Assembly: GCA_013289875.1 (NCBI GenBank)
Contig: JABCZC010000009.1
Location: 28,636-92,635 of the forward strand
Source: Acidobacteriota bacterium
Lineage (GTDB): Bacteria > Acidobacteriota > Terriglobia > Terriglobales > Acidobacteriaceae
Direction: 5' to 3'
Length of the DNA: 64,000 nt
Part shown: piece after piece, positions 27,373 through 36,967 of the stretch
Position numbering within the stretch: the stretch's first letter is position 1
Layout of the letters: each line of letters starts with the position of its first letter
Notes under the pieces: model-generated
The model's database searches: none
Seen by the model: the letters and a program-made list of their open reading frames with translations, nothing else
What the model was told of the DNA's origin: nothing
Position numbers and translations under genes: made by a program

Positions 27373-29205
27373 CTATTTGGATTTCTGGGCGGCGATCCAA
27401 GTGTCGATACGCCCTTCGAGGATGTCCATGGGCAGAGCGCCAGAGTCGAGGACCTGGTCGTGGAAGGCGCGGATGTCGAATTTTGCGCCAAGGGTTTGCT
27501 GGGCGCGAGTACGGAGTTCGAGGATTTTCAGCTGGCCGATCTTGTAGCCGAGCGCCTGACCCGGCCAGGCGACGTACCGGTCGACCTCGGCCTGGATGTT
27601 GGTGTCGTCCATTGAGGAATGGTCGCGGAAGTAGGAGAGCATCTCGTCGCGCTTCCAGTGCATGGAGTGAACCCCGGTGTCGATGACCAGGCGGATGGCG
27701 CGCCAGGTGTCGGCTTCGAGGCGTCCGTAGTCGGACCATGGGTCCTGGTAGAAGCCGATCTCTTTGCCGAGGCGCTCGGAGTAGAGAGCCCAGCCTTCGG
27801 TGTAGGCAGTGTAGTAGGTGTAGCTGCGGAACTCGGGAAGACCCGTGAGCTCCTGCGCAATGGAGATCTGCAGGTGATGGCCGGGAATCCCTTCGTGATA
27901 GCTGATGGATTCTACGTTGGTGAGCGCGCGGTCCTTGAACTTGTAGAAGTTGACGTAAACGGTTCCGGGACGCTTGCCGTCCGCGGTGCCCTGCACGTAG
28001 TAGGCCTGGGTCTGGTCCTGCTGCATGTATTCGGGAACGGGCAGGACGACGAGGGGAGCCCTGGGTAACGTTCCGAAGAGCTCAGGTAGCTTCGGCCGCA
28101 TCTGGTCGAGATAGTGGCTGTAAAGTCCGATGAGCTGATCGGTCGACTGCGCGTGCAGTTTGGGATTGGACGGAATGGAAGCGCGCAGGGACGCGAGATC
28201 TTTAAAGCCGAGCTTCTGCGCGATGACCAGCATCTCGGCTTCGTCGCGCTTCACCTCGTCGAGCCCGAGCTGGTGGATGGCGGCCGGCGCGAGGCTGGTG
28301 GTGGTGCTCTGGCGTACGAGGAAGGCGTAGTACTTGTCTCCGTCGGGGAGGGACCAAAGGCCGGGATCGGCCCGGCCTGCAGGGATGTACGACGCCGTGA
28401 GAAAGCGTCCGAATTGCGCGTAGGCGGGCAGGACCTGCTTCTGGATCGCTTCGAGAACGGCGGCCTTGATGCGGGTCTGGTCTTCGGCAGAGATGCTTGC
28501 CGGGAATTTTTGCAAGGGACGCGCGAAGGGCGAGTCCTCAGGCTTCTGCTGTGCGATGGCATTGACCTGAACGAGGACCTTTTCGAGAAGATATTTCGGC
28601 GGGACGCGGTTATCTTCGACGCCGGTCATCATGTTGGTGCTGATCTGCTGAAAGACGGTGGGGATTTTCGAGAGACGCGAGGTGTAGTCGTCGTAATCTT
28701 TGACGGTTTCGAAGGTGAGGAGCGGAACCAGCTGGGGCAGCTCGATGTGCGGGCCCCACATCTGCGTGACGGGCATCTCCCACGGCTTGAATTCGGCTTC
28801 CTCCTGCTGCTCGACGAGCTTGCGCACCATCAAATCGTGGCTGAGGATCTCCTGATCGGTCAGGCCGGTGGTATCGATGGCGGCGAGTCGAACGATGTAG
28901 TCGCGGCCGCGAGCAAGCTGGTCGTTGTAGGCGGCGACAGAGTAGTCGGAGAGCTGGTCGTTGTAGCGCTTGTCGCCGATGGAGGATGCAAACTCCGGGG
29001 AGTGGCGGAGTTGCTCCTCCCACATCTCGGCGAAGAGCGCATTGAGCGCGGCGCGGCGGTCTTCGAGGGTGAGGGGGATAGCTGGTGACGTTGGGCCGGG
29101 CAATCTCTGGGTTCCGGCTGATTTGCTGACGGATTTGGGAAAGGTTTGAGCGAGGAGCGGCAGCGAAAGGAAGGCGGCGAGGCCGAACGCAAAGAGTTTC
29201 TTCAT
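27373..29205 (-). CDS. Secreted DUF885 family metallopeptidase-like protein
   Basis: Signal peptide MKKLFAFGLAAFLSLPLLAQ precedes a ~590-residue DUF885 domain. HEGIPGHH at residues 437-444 supplies two zinc-binding histidines and the catalytic Glu of the HExxH-like arrangement typical of this family, and YTEGWALYSERLG follows with the third-ligand region. DUF885 proteins are predicted, mostly uncharacterised peptidases common in Acidobacteriota and Bacteroidota. Probably periplasmic. It sits 22 bp upstream (in reading order downstream) of the Fis-type regulator gene. Confidence 0.88.
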   Translation of the reverse strand: MKKLFAFGLAAFLSLPLLAQTFPKSVSKSAGTQRLPGPTSPAIPLTLEDRRAALNALFAEMWEEQLRHSPEFASSIGDKRYNDQLSDYSVAAYNDQLARGRDYIVRLAAIDTTGLTDQEILSHDLMVRKLVEQQEEAEFKPWEMPVTQMWGPHIELPQLVPLLTFETVKDYDDYTSRLSKIPTVFQQISTNMMTGVEDNRVPPKYLLEKVLVQVNAIAQQKPEDSPFARPLQKFPASISAEDQTRIKAAVLEAIQKQVLPAYAQFGRFLTASYIPAGRADPGLWSLPDGDKYYAFLVRQSTTTSLAPAAIHQLGLDEVKRDEAEMLVIAQKLGFKDLASLRASIPSNPKLHAQSTDQLIGLYSHYLDQMRPKLPELFGTLPRAPLVVLPVPEYMQQDQTQAYYVQGTADGKRPGTVYVNFYKFKDRALTNVESISYHEGIPGHHLQISIAQELTGLPEFRSYTYYTAYTEGWALYSERLGKEIGFYQDPWSDYGRLEADTWRAIRLVIDTGVHSMHWKRDEMLSYFRDHSSMDDTNIQAEVDRYVAWPGQALGYKIGQLKILELRTRAQQTLGAKFDIRAFHDQVLDSGALPMDILEGRIDTWIAAQKSK

Positions 29206-29227
29206 GAGGAGCTACGGCGATGGCCGC

Positions 29228-30268
29228 TTAGCGCAGTGTAGATGATGCCGGAGGGAGTGGGTAGCTGGAGGCGCCCGGAGCACTCGCGCTGGTGGAATTG
29301 GAGCTGCCGGTTTCGAGCAGTCGATAGAGGGTGGAGCGGCTGATGCCGAGCATACGTGCTGCGCGAAGCTTGTTGCCGGCCACGCGGGCGAGCACAACAT
29401 TGATGTGGCGCAGGATGGCGCGATCGAGGTTGGGGTCATCCTCGGCGGGCACGGAGACGAATGTCTGGGACAAAGGTGTTGGGGAAAGCACCGGGACATC
29501 GATGGGCCGAATCCACTGGCCTTCGCACTCGAGGGCCGCGCTGTGGATGACGCTCTGGAGTTCGCGCACGTTGCCCGGCCACAGATGCGAACTAAGGCGA
29601 GGCAGGGTGAGCGGGGCAAGTCCGCGGACCGGCTTGCCGTGCGTGGCGGAGAAGCGTTGCGCGAAGTAATCGGCCAGCAGGGCGACATCGTCGCGCCGAT
29701 CGCGCAGGGGCGGGATGGCAAAGCGAATGGCGGTGAGGCGGTGGCACAGATCGGCCCGGAAAGCGGGGGAAGCGGAGAGCTTACGCAACGGATGGTTGGA
29801 GCTGAAGAAGAGTTGCCGGGGAATGGAGTCCACAGTATGGCGCGCGTGCTGATGATCGAGCCACTGCAGAAGGGCGAGCAGACGTGCCTGCTGTTCGAGT
29901 GAGAGCTCTTCGACGTGGGTCAAGAAAAGGGTGCCCCCGCGGGCGTCTCTCATTACTGGCATGAGCGGGACGAGCGAGGGGCCGTGTTGGAAGAACTGTA
30001 CTGCGGGACACGGAACGAGGGGCGCCGCGGACACCGGGCCGAGATCATGGAGCGTCTGCGCGGCGAGTGCTTTGCCCGCGCCGCTCTCGCCTTCCACCGT
30101 AGCAATGCGCAAATGGCGCGAGGTGGTGCGCATCTGTGAGAAGAGCCTCTGCATGACCGGGCTGCGCCCGACCATAGCTCCGAGGGTCCACTCGGGATGA
30201 TCGGCAATTACATGCGGCGTAGACGCAGCGGGGGCCGACACTTCTTCTATGCGTTGCGGTGAATACAA
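29228..30268 (-). CDS. Degenerate sigma-54-activator-like regulator with Fis HTH
   Basis: An AAA+ sigma-54 interaction domain (~residues 30-260) and a C-terminal Fis HTH (RAARMLGISRSTLYRLL) are clear. WPGNVREL is conserved. Walker A is present as GESGAGKA (60-67), but the last position lacks the usual Thr/Ser. The Walker B region reads TLFLTHVEEL instead of LFLDEI/LFLDEIGEL, and no GAFTGA loop is visible where sigma-54 contact is made. There is no receiver or sensory domain. It probably binds DNA without activating sigma-54. TTG start with an AGAGGAA site. The minus-strand ATPase gene lies just upstream. Confidence 0.85.
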   Translation of the reverse strand: MYSPQRIEEVSAPAASTPHVIADHPEWTLGAMVGRSPVMQRLFSQMRTTSRHLRIATVEGESGAGKALAAQTLHDLGPVSAAPLVPCPAVQFFQHGPSLVPLMPVMRDARGGTLFLTHVEELSLEQQARLLALLQWLDHQHARHTVDSIPRQLFFSSNHPLRKLSASPAFRADLCHRLTAIRFAIPPLRDRRDDVALLADYFAQRFSATHGKPVRGLAPLTLPRLSSHLWPGNVRELQSVIHSAALECEGQWIRPIDVPVLSPTPLSQTFVSVPAEDDPNLDRAILRHINVVLARVAGNKLRAARMLGISRSTLYRLLETGSSNSTSASAPGASSYPLPPASSTLR

Positions 30269-30334
30269 GGCCCTGTTCCTCTGGGATATGGTCCCCTGCG
30301 AATACAGGGCTTATCGGCAGAGGCGCGGGAAAAT

Positions 30335-31177
30335 TTAGGGAGTCAGGATCTGTTCGCCCCTGCCATGCCCGCTCTTGGTGGAGTGCCCTGCCTGCCCGGG
30401 ATGACGGATGCGGGAGGATGGCTCGTCGGAGAAAATCTTTCCGTCGCGAATATGGACGATGCGGTGGGCGAACTCGGCGATATCCGGTTCGTGGGTCACG
30501 AGCACGATCGTGTTGCCTTTGGAATGCAGATCGTCGAACAGGGCCATGATTTCATCGCCCGTCTTCGAATCGAGGTTGCCAGTGGGCTCGTCGGCCAGGA
30601 TGATGGATGGCCGGTTGATGAGCGCGCGGGCGATGGCCACGCGCTGGCGTTGTCCGCCGGAGAGCTCGTTCGGCTTGTGGTGCATGCGTCCGTCAAGATT
30701 GACCGCTCTCAGAGCCGTTTGAGCGCGCTCCAGACGCTGCGCGGCAGGCGTGCCGTTGTAGATCAGGGGCAGTTCAACGTTATGCAGAGCGGTGGCGCGG
30801 GCCAGAAGGTTGAAGGTCTGGAAGACGAAACCGATTTCTTTATTGCGGATCCGGGCGAGCTCGTCGTCGTTCAGCTCGCTGACCAGATGTCCATTGAGCC
30901 AGTACTTGCCCTGACTGGGAGAGTCGAGGCAGCCGATGAGGTTCATGAGCGTCGATTTGCCGGAGCCTGAAGGGCCCATGATCGCGACGTATTCATTGTG
31001 CCGGATGCTGAGCGAGATGCCTTGAAGAGCATGCACCTGCTGCTCCGAGCCCATGTCGTAGGTCTTCCAGATATCCTCGACAACGATCACGTCACCCTCG
31101 GGCACAGCCGAGCGGGTCTTCTCTTCCGCGTAAGGGGCCGTAATGGGATTCGTATCGGTGGTGGTCTCGGTCGTCAT
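30335..31177 (-). CDS. ABC transporter ATP-binding protein, MacB/LolD type
   Basis: The 280-residue subunit has Walker [11 protein letters not shown]-loop FVFQTFNLL, signature [15 protein letters not shown], Walker B IILADEP and the H-loop LVTHEPD. Length and YNLL-like blocks ([18 protein letters not shown]) fit the MacB/LolD/FtsE group that drives export or lipoprotein release. The last ~25 residues ([20 protein letters not shown]) look unrelated to the fold and are likely read from a repeat. AGGAG upstream supports the start. It follows the adaptor gene 224 bp away, yet no FtsX/MacB-type permease gene is next to them. Confidence 0.9.
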   Translation of the reverse strand: MTTETTTDTNPITAPYAEEKTRSAVPEGDVIVVEDIWKTYDMGSEQQVHALQGISLSIRHNEYVAIMGPSGSGKSTLMNLIGCLDSPSQGKYWLNGHLVSELNDDELARIRNKEIGFVFQTFNLLARATALHNVELPLIYNGTPAAQRLERAQTALRAVNLDGRMHHKPNELSGGQRQRVAIARALINRPSIILADEPTGNLDSKTGDEIMALFDDLHSKGNTIVLVTHEPDIAEFAHRIVHIRDGKIFSDEPSSRIRHPGQAGHSTKSGHGRGEQILTP

Positions 31178-31401
31178 CCGGTGCTCCTGTTCAGCCCGTG
31201 GGATTAAGCAACTTCAGGGTTTTTCGTGCCATACGCTAAGAATACAGGGTGGCGGTTTCCCAGGGGGAAAAGCCGCCTGATTTTGTCAACCGCATCCAGT
31301 GACCATGATTTTGCTGTAGGCGCTGTAATTTCGCATTGGCGCACATCTCTGTACGCTTTGGACGCGCACGCGGTTCCAACGGTAATCCGCGCACCCGAGA
31401 A

Positions 31402-32766
31402 CTACGATCCCGAGGACTCGCTATCCTTGGGAGGCGCGACAGGCGTAGTGTCACGCTTCACCAGGGCGTTATTTTTGAGGTCGCGCAATACATGGAAGGT
31501 TCCGGTGACAATTTCGTCGCCGGGCTTCACGCCGCTGGTGACTTCGATGTCGGTCGTGCCGGTGATGCCGGTAGTGACGGGGACGAAGTGGGCGCGCAAT
31601 TTGCCCTTTTCATCTGCCAGAACGAAGACGCCCTGAACCTGCTTCTGCGTGGGATCGGGGGCCGCGTCTGGCTTTGCTCCCGGCACATCAGGAGCGCGCA
31701 TGGCAAGCGCCTGAATGGGAATGGCGATTACGTCGTTTTTCCTGGCGGTCTCGATTTTCGCGGTGGTTGAAAGGCCCGGACGAAGTTCGTCAGAGGGATT
31801 GTCCAGAGTGATGACAACCTTGAAATCCTTGGCTTCTTCCTGACCGCTGGTGGACTGGCTGGTGGCCACGCCTGTCGACCGCAGCAGAGCCTGGTCTCCG
31901 ACCTCGGTGACGTGCCCTTTGAAGACCTTTCCCGGGAGTGCATCTACGGTGACGTCGGCAGTCTGGCCTAGGGCTACGTTGACGATGTCAGTTTCGTCGA
32001 CCTTGACCTCGGCGGTGATGACCGACATATCGGCCAGCGTCATCAGGGTCGAGCCCTGGGCGTTCTGAATGCCTTCAACGACGGTTTCGCCTTCGCGGAC
32101 AGGCAAGTTGGTTACGATGCCATCAAACGGGGCGACGGCCACAGTTTTGCCGAGGAGATCGATGTTGGCGCGCAGCGTGGCCTGCTGGGTATTCAGATGG
32201 CCGCGTCCGGATTGCGTCTGGGCCTTGGCCTGGGCGAGCGCGGCGTTGGATTGCGAGACGGTAGCGACAGCCAGATCGTAGGCCGCCTTCTTCGCGTCAT
32301 AATCCTGCTTGGACATGACCTGGGCATCGAAGAGTCCCTTGGCGCGATCGTAGTCGAGCTTTTTCTGCTCCAGATCGGCTTTGGCGTGCTCGACGTTGGC
32401 CTCCTGGGTTTTTTCGGCGGCAATGTCAGCGGCGATATCCGTCTCAGCGGCGGCAATCGAGGCCTTCTGGCCTTCGACATTTGCGCCCTGCTGAACGTTT
32501 TCAATGCTGGCGACTTCCTCGCCTTTCGTGACCTTGTCGCCTTCCTTTACATAGAGATGCGTGAGGCGGCCAAAGGCAGTGGCTCCGAGGTTGACGTAAG
32601 TCTTGGGCTTGATCTGCCCCGTGCCGCTGACCGTCGAGACGAGGTCTTTGCGAACAGCCTTCCCGGTGATCACTTTGGTGTATCCGGATTGGGCGCGGAC
32701 CACGGTGAATCCAACAATGGCTGCCACGGCGAGAACAATGACAACAACCACAATAATTTTCTTCAA
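31402..32766 (-). CDS. RND/MacA-type periplasmic adaptor (HlyD family)
   Basis: An N-terminal membrane anchor (MKKIIVVVVIVLAVAAIVGF) precedes a lipoyl/barrel-sandwich segment (GTGQIKPKTYVNLGATAFGR), a long coiled-coil hairpin (residues ~95-200, Ala/Glu/Lys/Gln-rich) and beta-barrel and membrane-proximal domains (MTLADMSVITAEVKVDETDI). This is a MacA/HlyD-like adaptor for a tripartite exporter. It is upstream of the MacB-type ATPase gene on the same strand. Divergent from the GWxTD gene over ~300 bp, where I see no gene. Confidence 0.9.
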   Translation of the reverse strand: MKKIIVVVVIVLAVAAIVGFTVVRAQSGYTKVITGKAVRKDLVSTVSGTGQIKPKTYVNLGATAFGRLTHLYVKEGDKVTKGEEVASIENVQQGANVEGQKASIAAAETDIAADIAAEKTQEANVEHAKADLEQKKLDYDRAKGLFDAQVMSKQDYDAKKAAYDLAVATVSQSNAALAQAKAQTQSGRGHLNTQQATLRANIDLLGKTVAVAPFDGIVTNLPVREGETVVEGIQNAQGSTLMTLADMSVITAEVKVDETDIVNVALGQTADVTVDALPGKVFKGHVTEVGDQALLRSTGVATSQSTSGQEEAKDFKVVITLDNPSDELRPGLSTTAKIETARKNDVIAIPIQALAMRAPDVPGAKPDAAPDPTQKQVQGVFVLADEKGKLRAHFVPVTTGITGTTDIEVTSGVKPGDEIVTGTFHVLRDLKNNALVKRDTTPVAPPKDSESSGS

Positions 32767-33064
32767 GCTCGTTTCCCTATAGGCGGATTTGCCAGCATCG
32801 CCTTTGGGGGGGAACTACGCAAAATCGGGACCAACGGTTCCCGACCTGGTAGTGGAGCGCCAGCGACGCCGATGAAGTTCACACGGCGAATTCAACCCTA
32901 ATGATATCAGGCTGACAGTGAAATTCAGTCGATCGGCGGTTTTGTTTCGGACGTCACAGAGAAAGACGCGATGGTCCGGATGGTTCAAGAATGCAACAGA
33001 ACGCTTGTATCTGACGTTACGAGTCCGTAAAATCAGAGAGCTGTATAGGAGCAGTAAGCGGCGT

Positions 33065-34780
33065 ATGTCAAAGGGACGTTTTTCCTTCATTCTTGCGGTT
33101 GGGTTCGGTGCGCTCGCGGCAATTCCTTGTGTACAGGGTCAGCAGCCTGCCCAGACCAATGCGCAGGCTACGCCGGACTCGCAGAATCAAGATCCTTTGA
33201 ACCGGCAGCTTTCCGACAAGGAGCGCTTCAAGCAGCAAAAGGAACTCAAGAAGGAGCTGCACGGAACTTACAAGAAATGGGTGGACGAAGATGTCCACTG
33301 GATTATTACTGACCAGGAACTGAAGGCTTTCAAGAGCCTGAGCAACGACGAGGAACGAGACGCTTTCATCGAGCAGTTCTGGCAGCGGCGTAATCCGAGT
33401 CCGGATTCTCCGGAGAACGAGTTCCGCGAAGAGCACTATCGGCGCATCGCTTATGCGAACGAACATTTCGCTGCCGGCAAGCCGGGCTGGAAGACGGACC
33501 GCGGCCACATGTACATCGCTTTTGGCAAGCCGGACAGCATCGACTCCCACCCCAGCGGCGGGATGTACGATCGGCCGATGTCTGAAGGCGGCGGCCAGAC
33601 TTCGACCTTTCCTTTTGAGGTATGGCATTACCGCTATCTGGAAGGCGTTGGCGACAACATCGACATTGAATTTGTCGATACCTGCATGTGCGGCGACTAC
33701 CACATGACAATCGACCGCTCGGAGAAGGACGCACTGCTGCATGTTCCGGGGGCAGGCGCGACGCTCTACGAGCAGATGGGAATGGCCAAACAGTCGGAAC
33801 GCTTCCAGGGGGGATTGGAGAACCTCGGGAAAGGCCCGGATAGTGCAATGACTCAGGGCAAGGAGTTCGATCGTCTGGAGCAGTTTGCGAAGCTGCAAGC
33901 TCCGCCGCCGGTCAAGTTCAAGGATCTTGAATCGTTCCTGTCCAACCACAAACTATTGACGGGTCCAATTTTCCCATTCGATGTGCGGACGGATTTCGTG
34001 AAGGTGACTGACGACACGGTACTGGTGCCGGTCACGCTGCAGATAAAGAATCGCGATATCACTTTCAACACGAAGGATGGCGTTGCGAAGGGCCAGGTGA
34101 ACATCCTGGGCCGGGTTTCGACGATCACCGACCATATCGTGCAGACCTTTGAAGAGACGGTGGAAGTTGAACAGCCTGCGGAGTTGCTGCCGCAGACCCT
34201 TGACCGCTCCGAGCTTTACTGGAAGGCCCTGCCATTGCGGCCGGGACGTTACCGCATCGACGTGGCGATCAAGGATGTAAACAATGTCGACCACGTTGGC
34301 ATATGGGCGCAGGGAATCACAGTACCGAAGTACGACGATGATCGTCTGTCGGCCTCGTCGCTGATATTGTCGGACAAGATGTATCGAGTGCCCTCGAAGG
34401 AGATCGGCACGGGCAACTTCATCATCGGCAACACCTACATCCGTCCCCGGGTAACGGCCAACGCGGCGACGCCGGTCAGCTTCCATCGCGACCAGAAGTT
34501 GAGCTTCTGGATGCAGGTGTACAACCTGGGCATCGACGAAAAGAGCAAGCAGAATTCAGCGAAGATCACGTATCAGATCATCGATACTGCGACGAATAAG
34601 CCGCTTCTTGATACAGAAGAAGATTCGAAGACTTTGAGCGCAAATTCCGACCAGGTGACGGTGGAGAAAAGCGTCCCCCTTGCCAGCCTTCAGCCTGGGA
34701 AGTACCTTGTGAAGATAATGGTGAACGACAGCGTCTCGAAGCAGGAGATTGCTCAGACCGCCCCCTTCACCGTAGAGTAG
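33065..34780 (+). CDS. Exported GWxTD-domain protein
   Basis: The ATG at 33065 gives a signal peptide (FSFILAVGFGALAAIPCVQG) and is chosen over an open frame starting at 32918. AGGAG lies at 33047-33051. The protein then has KKWVDEDVHWIITDQELKAF and a GWKTDRGHMYIAFGKPDSID core, the GWxTD signature, which I know mainly from Acidobacteriota and Bacteroidota; the function is unknown. The C-terminal half is beta-rich (PLRPGRYRIDVAIKDVNNVD; KYLVKIMVNDSVSK). Likely periplasmic. The following carboxypeptidase-regulatory gene starts ~94 bp later on the same strand. Confidence 0.88.
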   Translation: MSKGRFSFILAVGFGALAAIPCVQGQQPAQTNAQATPDSQNQDPLNRQLSDKERFKQQKELKKELHGTYKKWVDEDVHWIITDQELKAFKSLSNDEERDAFIEQFWQRRNPSPDSPENEFREEHYRRIAYANEHFAAGKPGWKTDRGHMYIAFGKPDSIDSHPSGGMYDRPMSEGGGQTSTFPFEVWHYRYLEGVGDNIDIEFVDTCMCGDYHMTIDRSEKDALLHVPGAGATLYEQMGMAKQSERFQGGLENLGKGPDSAMTQGKEFDRLEQFAKLQAPPPVKFKDLESFLSNHKLLTGPIFPFDVRTDFVKVTDDTVLVPVTLQIKNRDITFNTKDGVAKGQVNILGRVSTITDHIVQTFEETVEVEQPAELLPQTLDRSELYWKALPLRPGRYRIDVAIKDVNNVDHVGIWAQGITVPKYDDDRLSASSLILSDKMYRVPSKEIGTGNFIIGNTYIRPRVTANAATPVSFHRDQKLSFWMQVYNLGIDEKSKQNSAKITYQIIDTATNKPLLDTEEDSKTLSANSDQVTVEKSVPLASLQPGKYLVKIMVNDSVSKQEIAQTAPFTVE

Positions 34781-34874
34781 GCGAAAATACTGGACAAGCT
34801 GCCGGAGAGCAGCAACTCCAAACGTTGACCGTCATTTGGAGCAAAGGGCCAGGGAGCAATAAACGACTGACTAA

Positions 34875-36563
34875 GTGAACCGAAGGTTTTCCATTTCCGC
34901 CCCTGTTCTTGCGCTGCTTCTCGCGGCCCTGTCACTGCCCGCCTACGCCGGTACAGATGGATCGGTGAGCGGTGTGGTGCGAGATGGCAAAGGCACCCCG
35001 CAAATCGGAACCCTGGTTCAGCTGCTGCGTCCCGATCTTTCCGTCATCGCACAAACATTTACGGACGATCATGGACGGTACGAACTGGCCAGCGTGCTAC
35101 CCGGTGTGTATGGAGTCAAGGCCACAGGGTCGCTTTTTCTGCCTACGCTTCGCGAGAACCTGCACATTACGGCCAGTTCCAAAGTCGTCGTCAACCTGAC
35201 GCTGAGCACCCTGTACGAGGCGTTCCGCTGGCTGCCGGCGCAGCCGCGCCAGGCGGATGAGCCTCAGGATGACTGGACCTGGACGCTTCGCTTGTCAGCC
35301 AACCGGCCGTTGCTCCGCCTGCTTGAAGATGGTCCCCTGGTGGTAGTGACGGAAGCAGAAGGTCAAAACCCAGCTCTCAAGGCAAGAGTGACGATCCGCG
35401 GCGGGGAGAGCGGTTTTGGGGACGGTGGCGTCCATCACGGCTTCGAGATGCGGCGGTCGAATGATGACTCGCACCAGCTCATTTTGCGGGCTGATTTGAG
35501 CCAGTCGGAAGATCCGGCGCTCAATACGGTAGTGGGATATGAACAGCAGCTGGGCCCGGGCAGAATTCTTCGCACAGTCGGCGCGTTCTTAGATCGCCCG
35601 GAAATTGCCGGTGGTCCCGACTCACAGGGCTTGCAGGCAATGGTGCTGCGCACGGCTGAAACGATGACCTTGAACGAAGCTGTCGAGGCTGAGGTCGGGA
35701 ACGAGATTGAAGCTGTCCATCTCGGGACGACAGCGTTCGCGAATCACCCCTTCGCCGCCCTTCGAGTACGTGCCGGCGACGCGACAATTTCATATAGAGT
35801 CGCCACCGCGCCCGGCGTACAACAGGCGGATGCGATCGATCGTGCAAGCACGCTTCCACCGGCGATGTCCGAACGCGCAGGGCAGCTTTTGCTGGAGCAC
35901 GGGTTGCACCAGGAGATTGGTTTTTCGCGCGCCAGCGGGAGTCTGCGCGTTCGCGTCACTGCCTTCCACGACAATCTCGAGAACCCGGTGGTCAACGGGG
36001 GAGGGGAGATTTCCGCGGCGGACTGGAAGAGCGGCGACGTGCTTTACGATTCATCCACCGGCGCCTTGAAGGTTGCTGGCGAGAATTATTCCGGCGATGG
36101 CCTGTTTGCGGAACTCAAGGAGATGCTGCCGGACGATGCCTGGATCTCTGTTGGTATGGCCGCCGGAGACGCCCTGACAATGGAAGCACAACCCATTCGG
36201 ATGAGCCTTGAAAATGGACTGCTCAGCCTGCAGCCGCGACGGGCGGAGATGATTTCTGTCGTGTACGGCGGCAAGGTGCGTCATCCAGGCACTCAGTGGC
36301 AGGTATCGTATCGCTGGCAGCCGCCCAGCACACTCACGGCCGTCGATCCGTTCGATACCAATCTGCACGACCCCTATCTCAGCTTTTACGTGCGTCAACC
36401 GATCCATTGCCGGGGCATCCTGCCGAATGGCATGGAAGCGCTGATCGATGTAAGGAACCTGCTCGCCCAGGGCTATCGGCCATTTTTAACCAGTGATGGC
36501 AGCGTCCTGTATTTTGCTCAGGCCACGCGCGCCGTCGAAGGCGGTCTTTCTTTCTCCTTCTGA
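34875..36563 (+). CDS. Exported carboxypeptidase-regulatory-like domain protein, beta-rich
   Basis: A signal peptide (ISAPVLALLLAALSLPAYAG) is followed by a carboxypeptidase regulatory-like (transthyretin-like) domain: GSVSGVVRDGKGTPQIGTLV, then DHGRYELASVLPGVYGVKA. The rest (~450 residues) is rich in alternating hydrophobic strands, with MEMRRSNDDSHQLILRADLS-like text and ending LSFSF, consistent with an outer-membrane beta-barrel, but no TonB plug domain is visible. The start is GTG. It may be a companion of the GWxTD gene directly upstream. Function unknown. Confidence 0.75.
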   Translation: MNRRFSISAPVLALLLAALSLPAYAGTDGSVSGVVRDGKGTPQIGTLVQLLRPDLSVIAQTFTDDHGRYELASVLPGVYGVKATGSLFLPTLRENLHITASSKVVVNLTLSTLYEAFRWLPAQPRQADEPQDDWTWTLRLSANRPLLRLLEDGPLVVVTEAEGQNPALKARVTIRGGESGFGDGGVHHGFEMRRSNDDSHQLILRADLSQSEDPALNTVVGYEQQLGPGRILRTVGAFLDRPEIAGGPDSQGLQAMVLRTAETMTLNEAVEAEVGNEIEAVHLGTTAFANHPFAALRVRAGDATISYRVATAPGVQQADAIDRASTLPPAMSERAGQLLLEHGLHQEIGFSRASGSLRVRVTAFHDNLENPVVNGGGEISAADWKSGDVLYDSSTGALKVAGENYSGDGLFAELKEMLPDDAWISVGMAAGDALTMEAQPIRMSLENGLLSLQPRRAEMISVVYGGKVRHPGTQWQVSYRWQPPSTLTAVDPFDTNLHDPYLSFYVRQPIHCRGILPNGMEALIDVRNLLAQGYRPFLTSDGSVLYFAQATRAVEGGLSFSF

Positions 36564-36672
36564 AGTGAATCGAAGCCCGGACGATTGTGATATATTTCTT
36601 AAAGCGCACGATGGTTCACGCGTGCGCTCCCGCCAAAGACATAGTGCCGATCCCATTGCTTGGCATACTTGT

Positions 36673-36748
36673 GGACGCGTAGCTCAACTGGCAGAGCATT
36701 CGGCTCTTAACCGACAGGTTGAAGGTTCGATTCCTTCCGCGTCCACCA
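36673..36748 (+). tRNA. tRNA-Lys (anticodon CTT)
   Basis: GGACGCG (36673-36679) pairs perfectly with CGCGTCC (36738-36744). The D arm is GCTC...GAGC, the anticodon loop at 36704-36710 is CTCTTAA with anticodon CTT at 36706-36708, and the T arm is GAAGG-TTCGATT-CCTTC. Discriminator A is followed by an encoded CCA. The gene reads lysine AAG codons. It stands alone, with no other tRNA nearby. Confidence 0.97.
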
Positions 36749-36967
36749 TGACTCAAAAAGGGCTTATCTCTGCCTGATGTCGAGCCAGCGGCAGTCGATC
36801 TTGGTCGCTGGGCAACCTTCCACGAGCAAATCGCGGTATCCGGGCGACCATCGTATGGCACGACCTTGCCGTCGTATGGCCGTCTTCTCCTGCCAAATCA
36901 TATCGCTCGGACGGAAAGAGCTTTGCACGGCGCAGTTTTCACTGAGGAAGATCTTCTCGCCGTTGAC

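Noticed and set aside
36616..36861. 81-residue minus frame across the tRNA
   Set aside because: It runs antisense through tRNA-Lys, a common false call in gene prediction.
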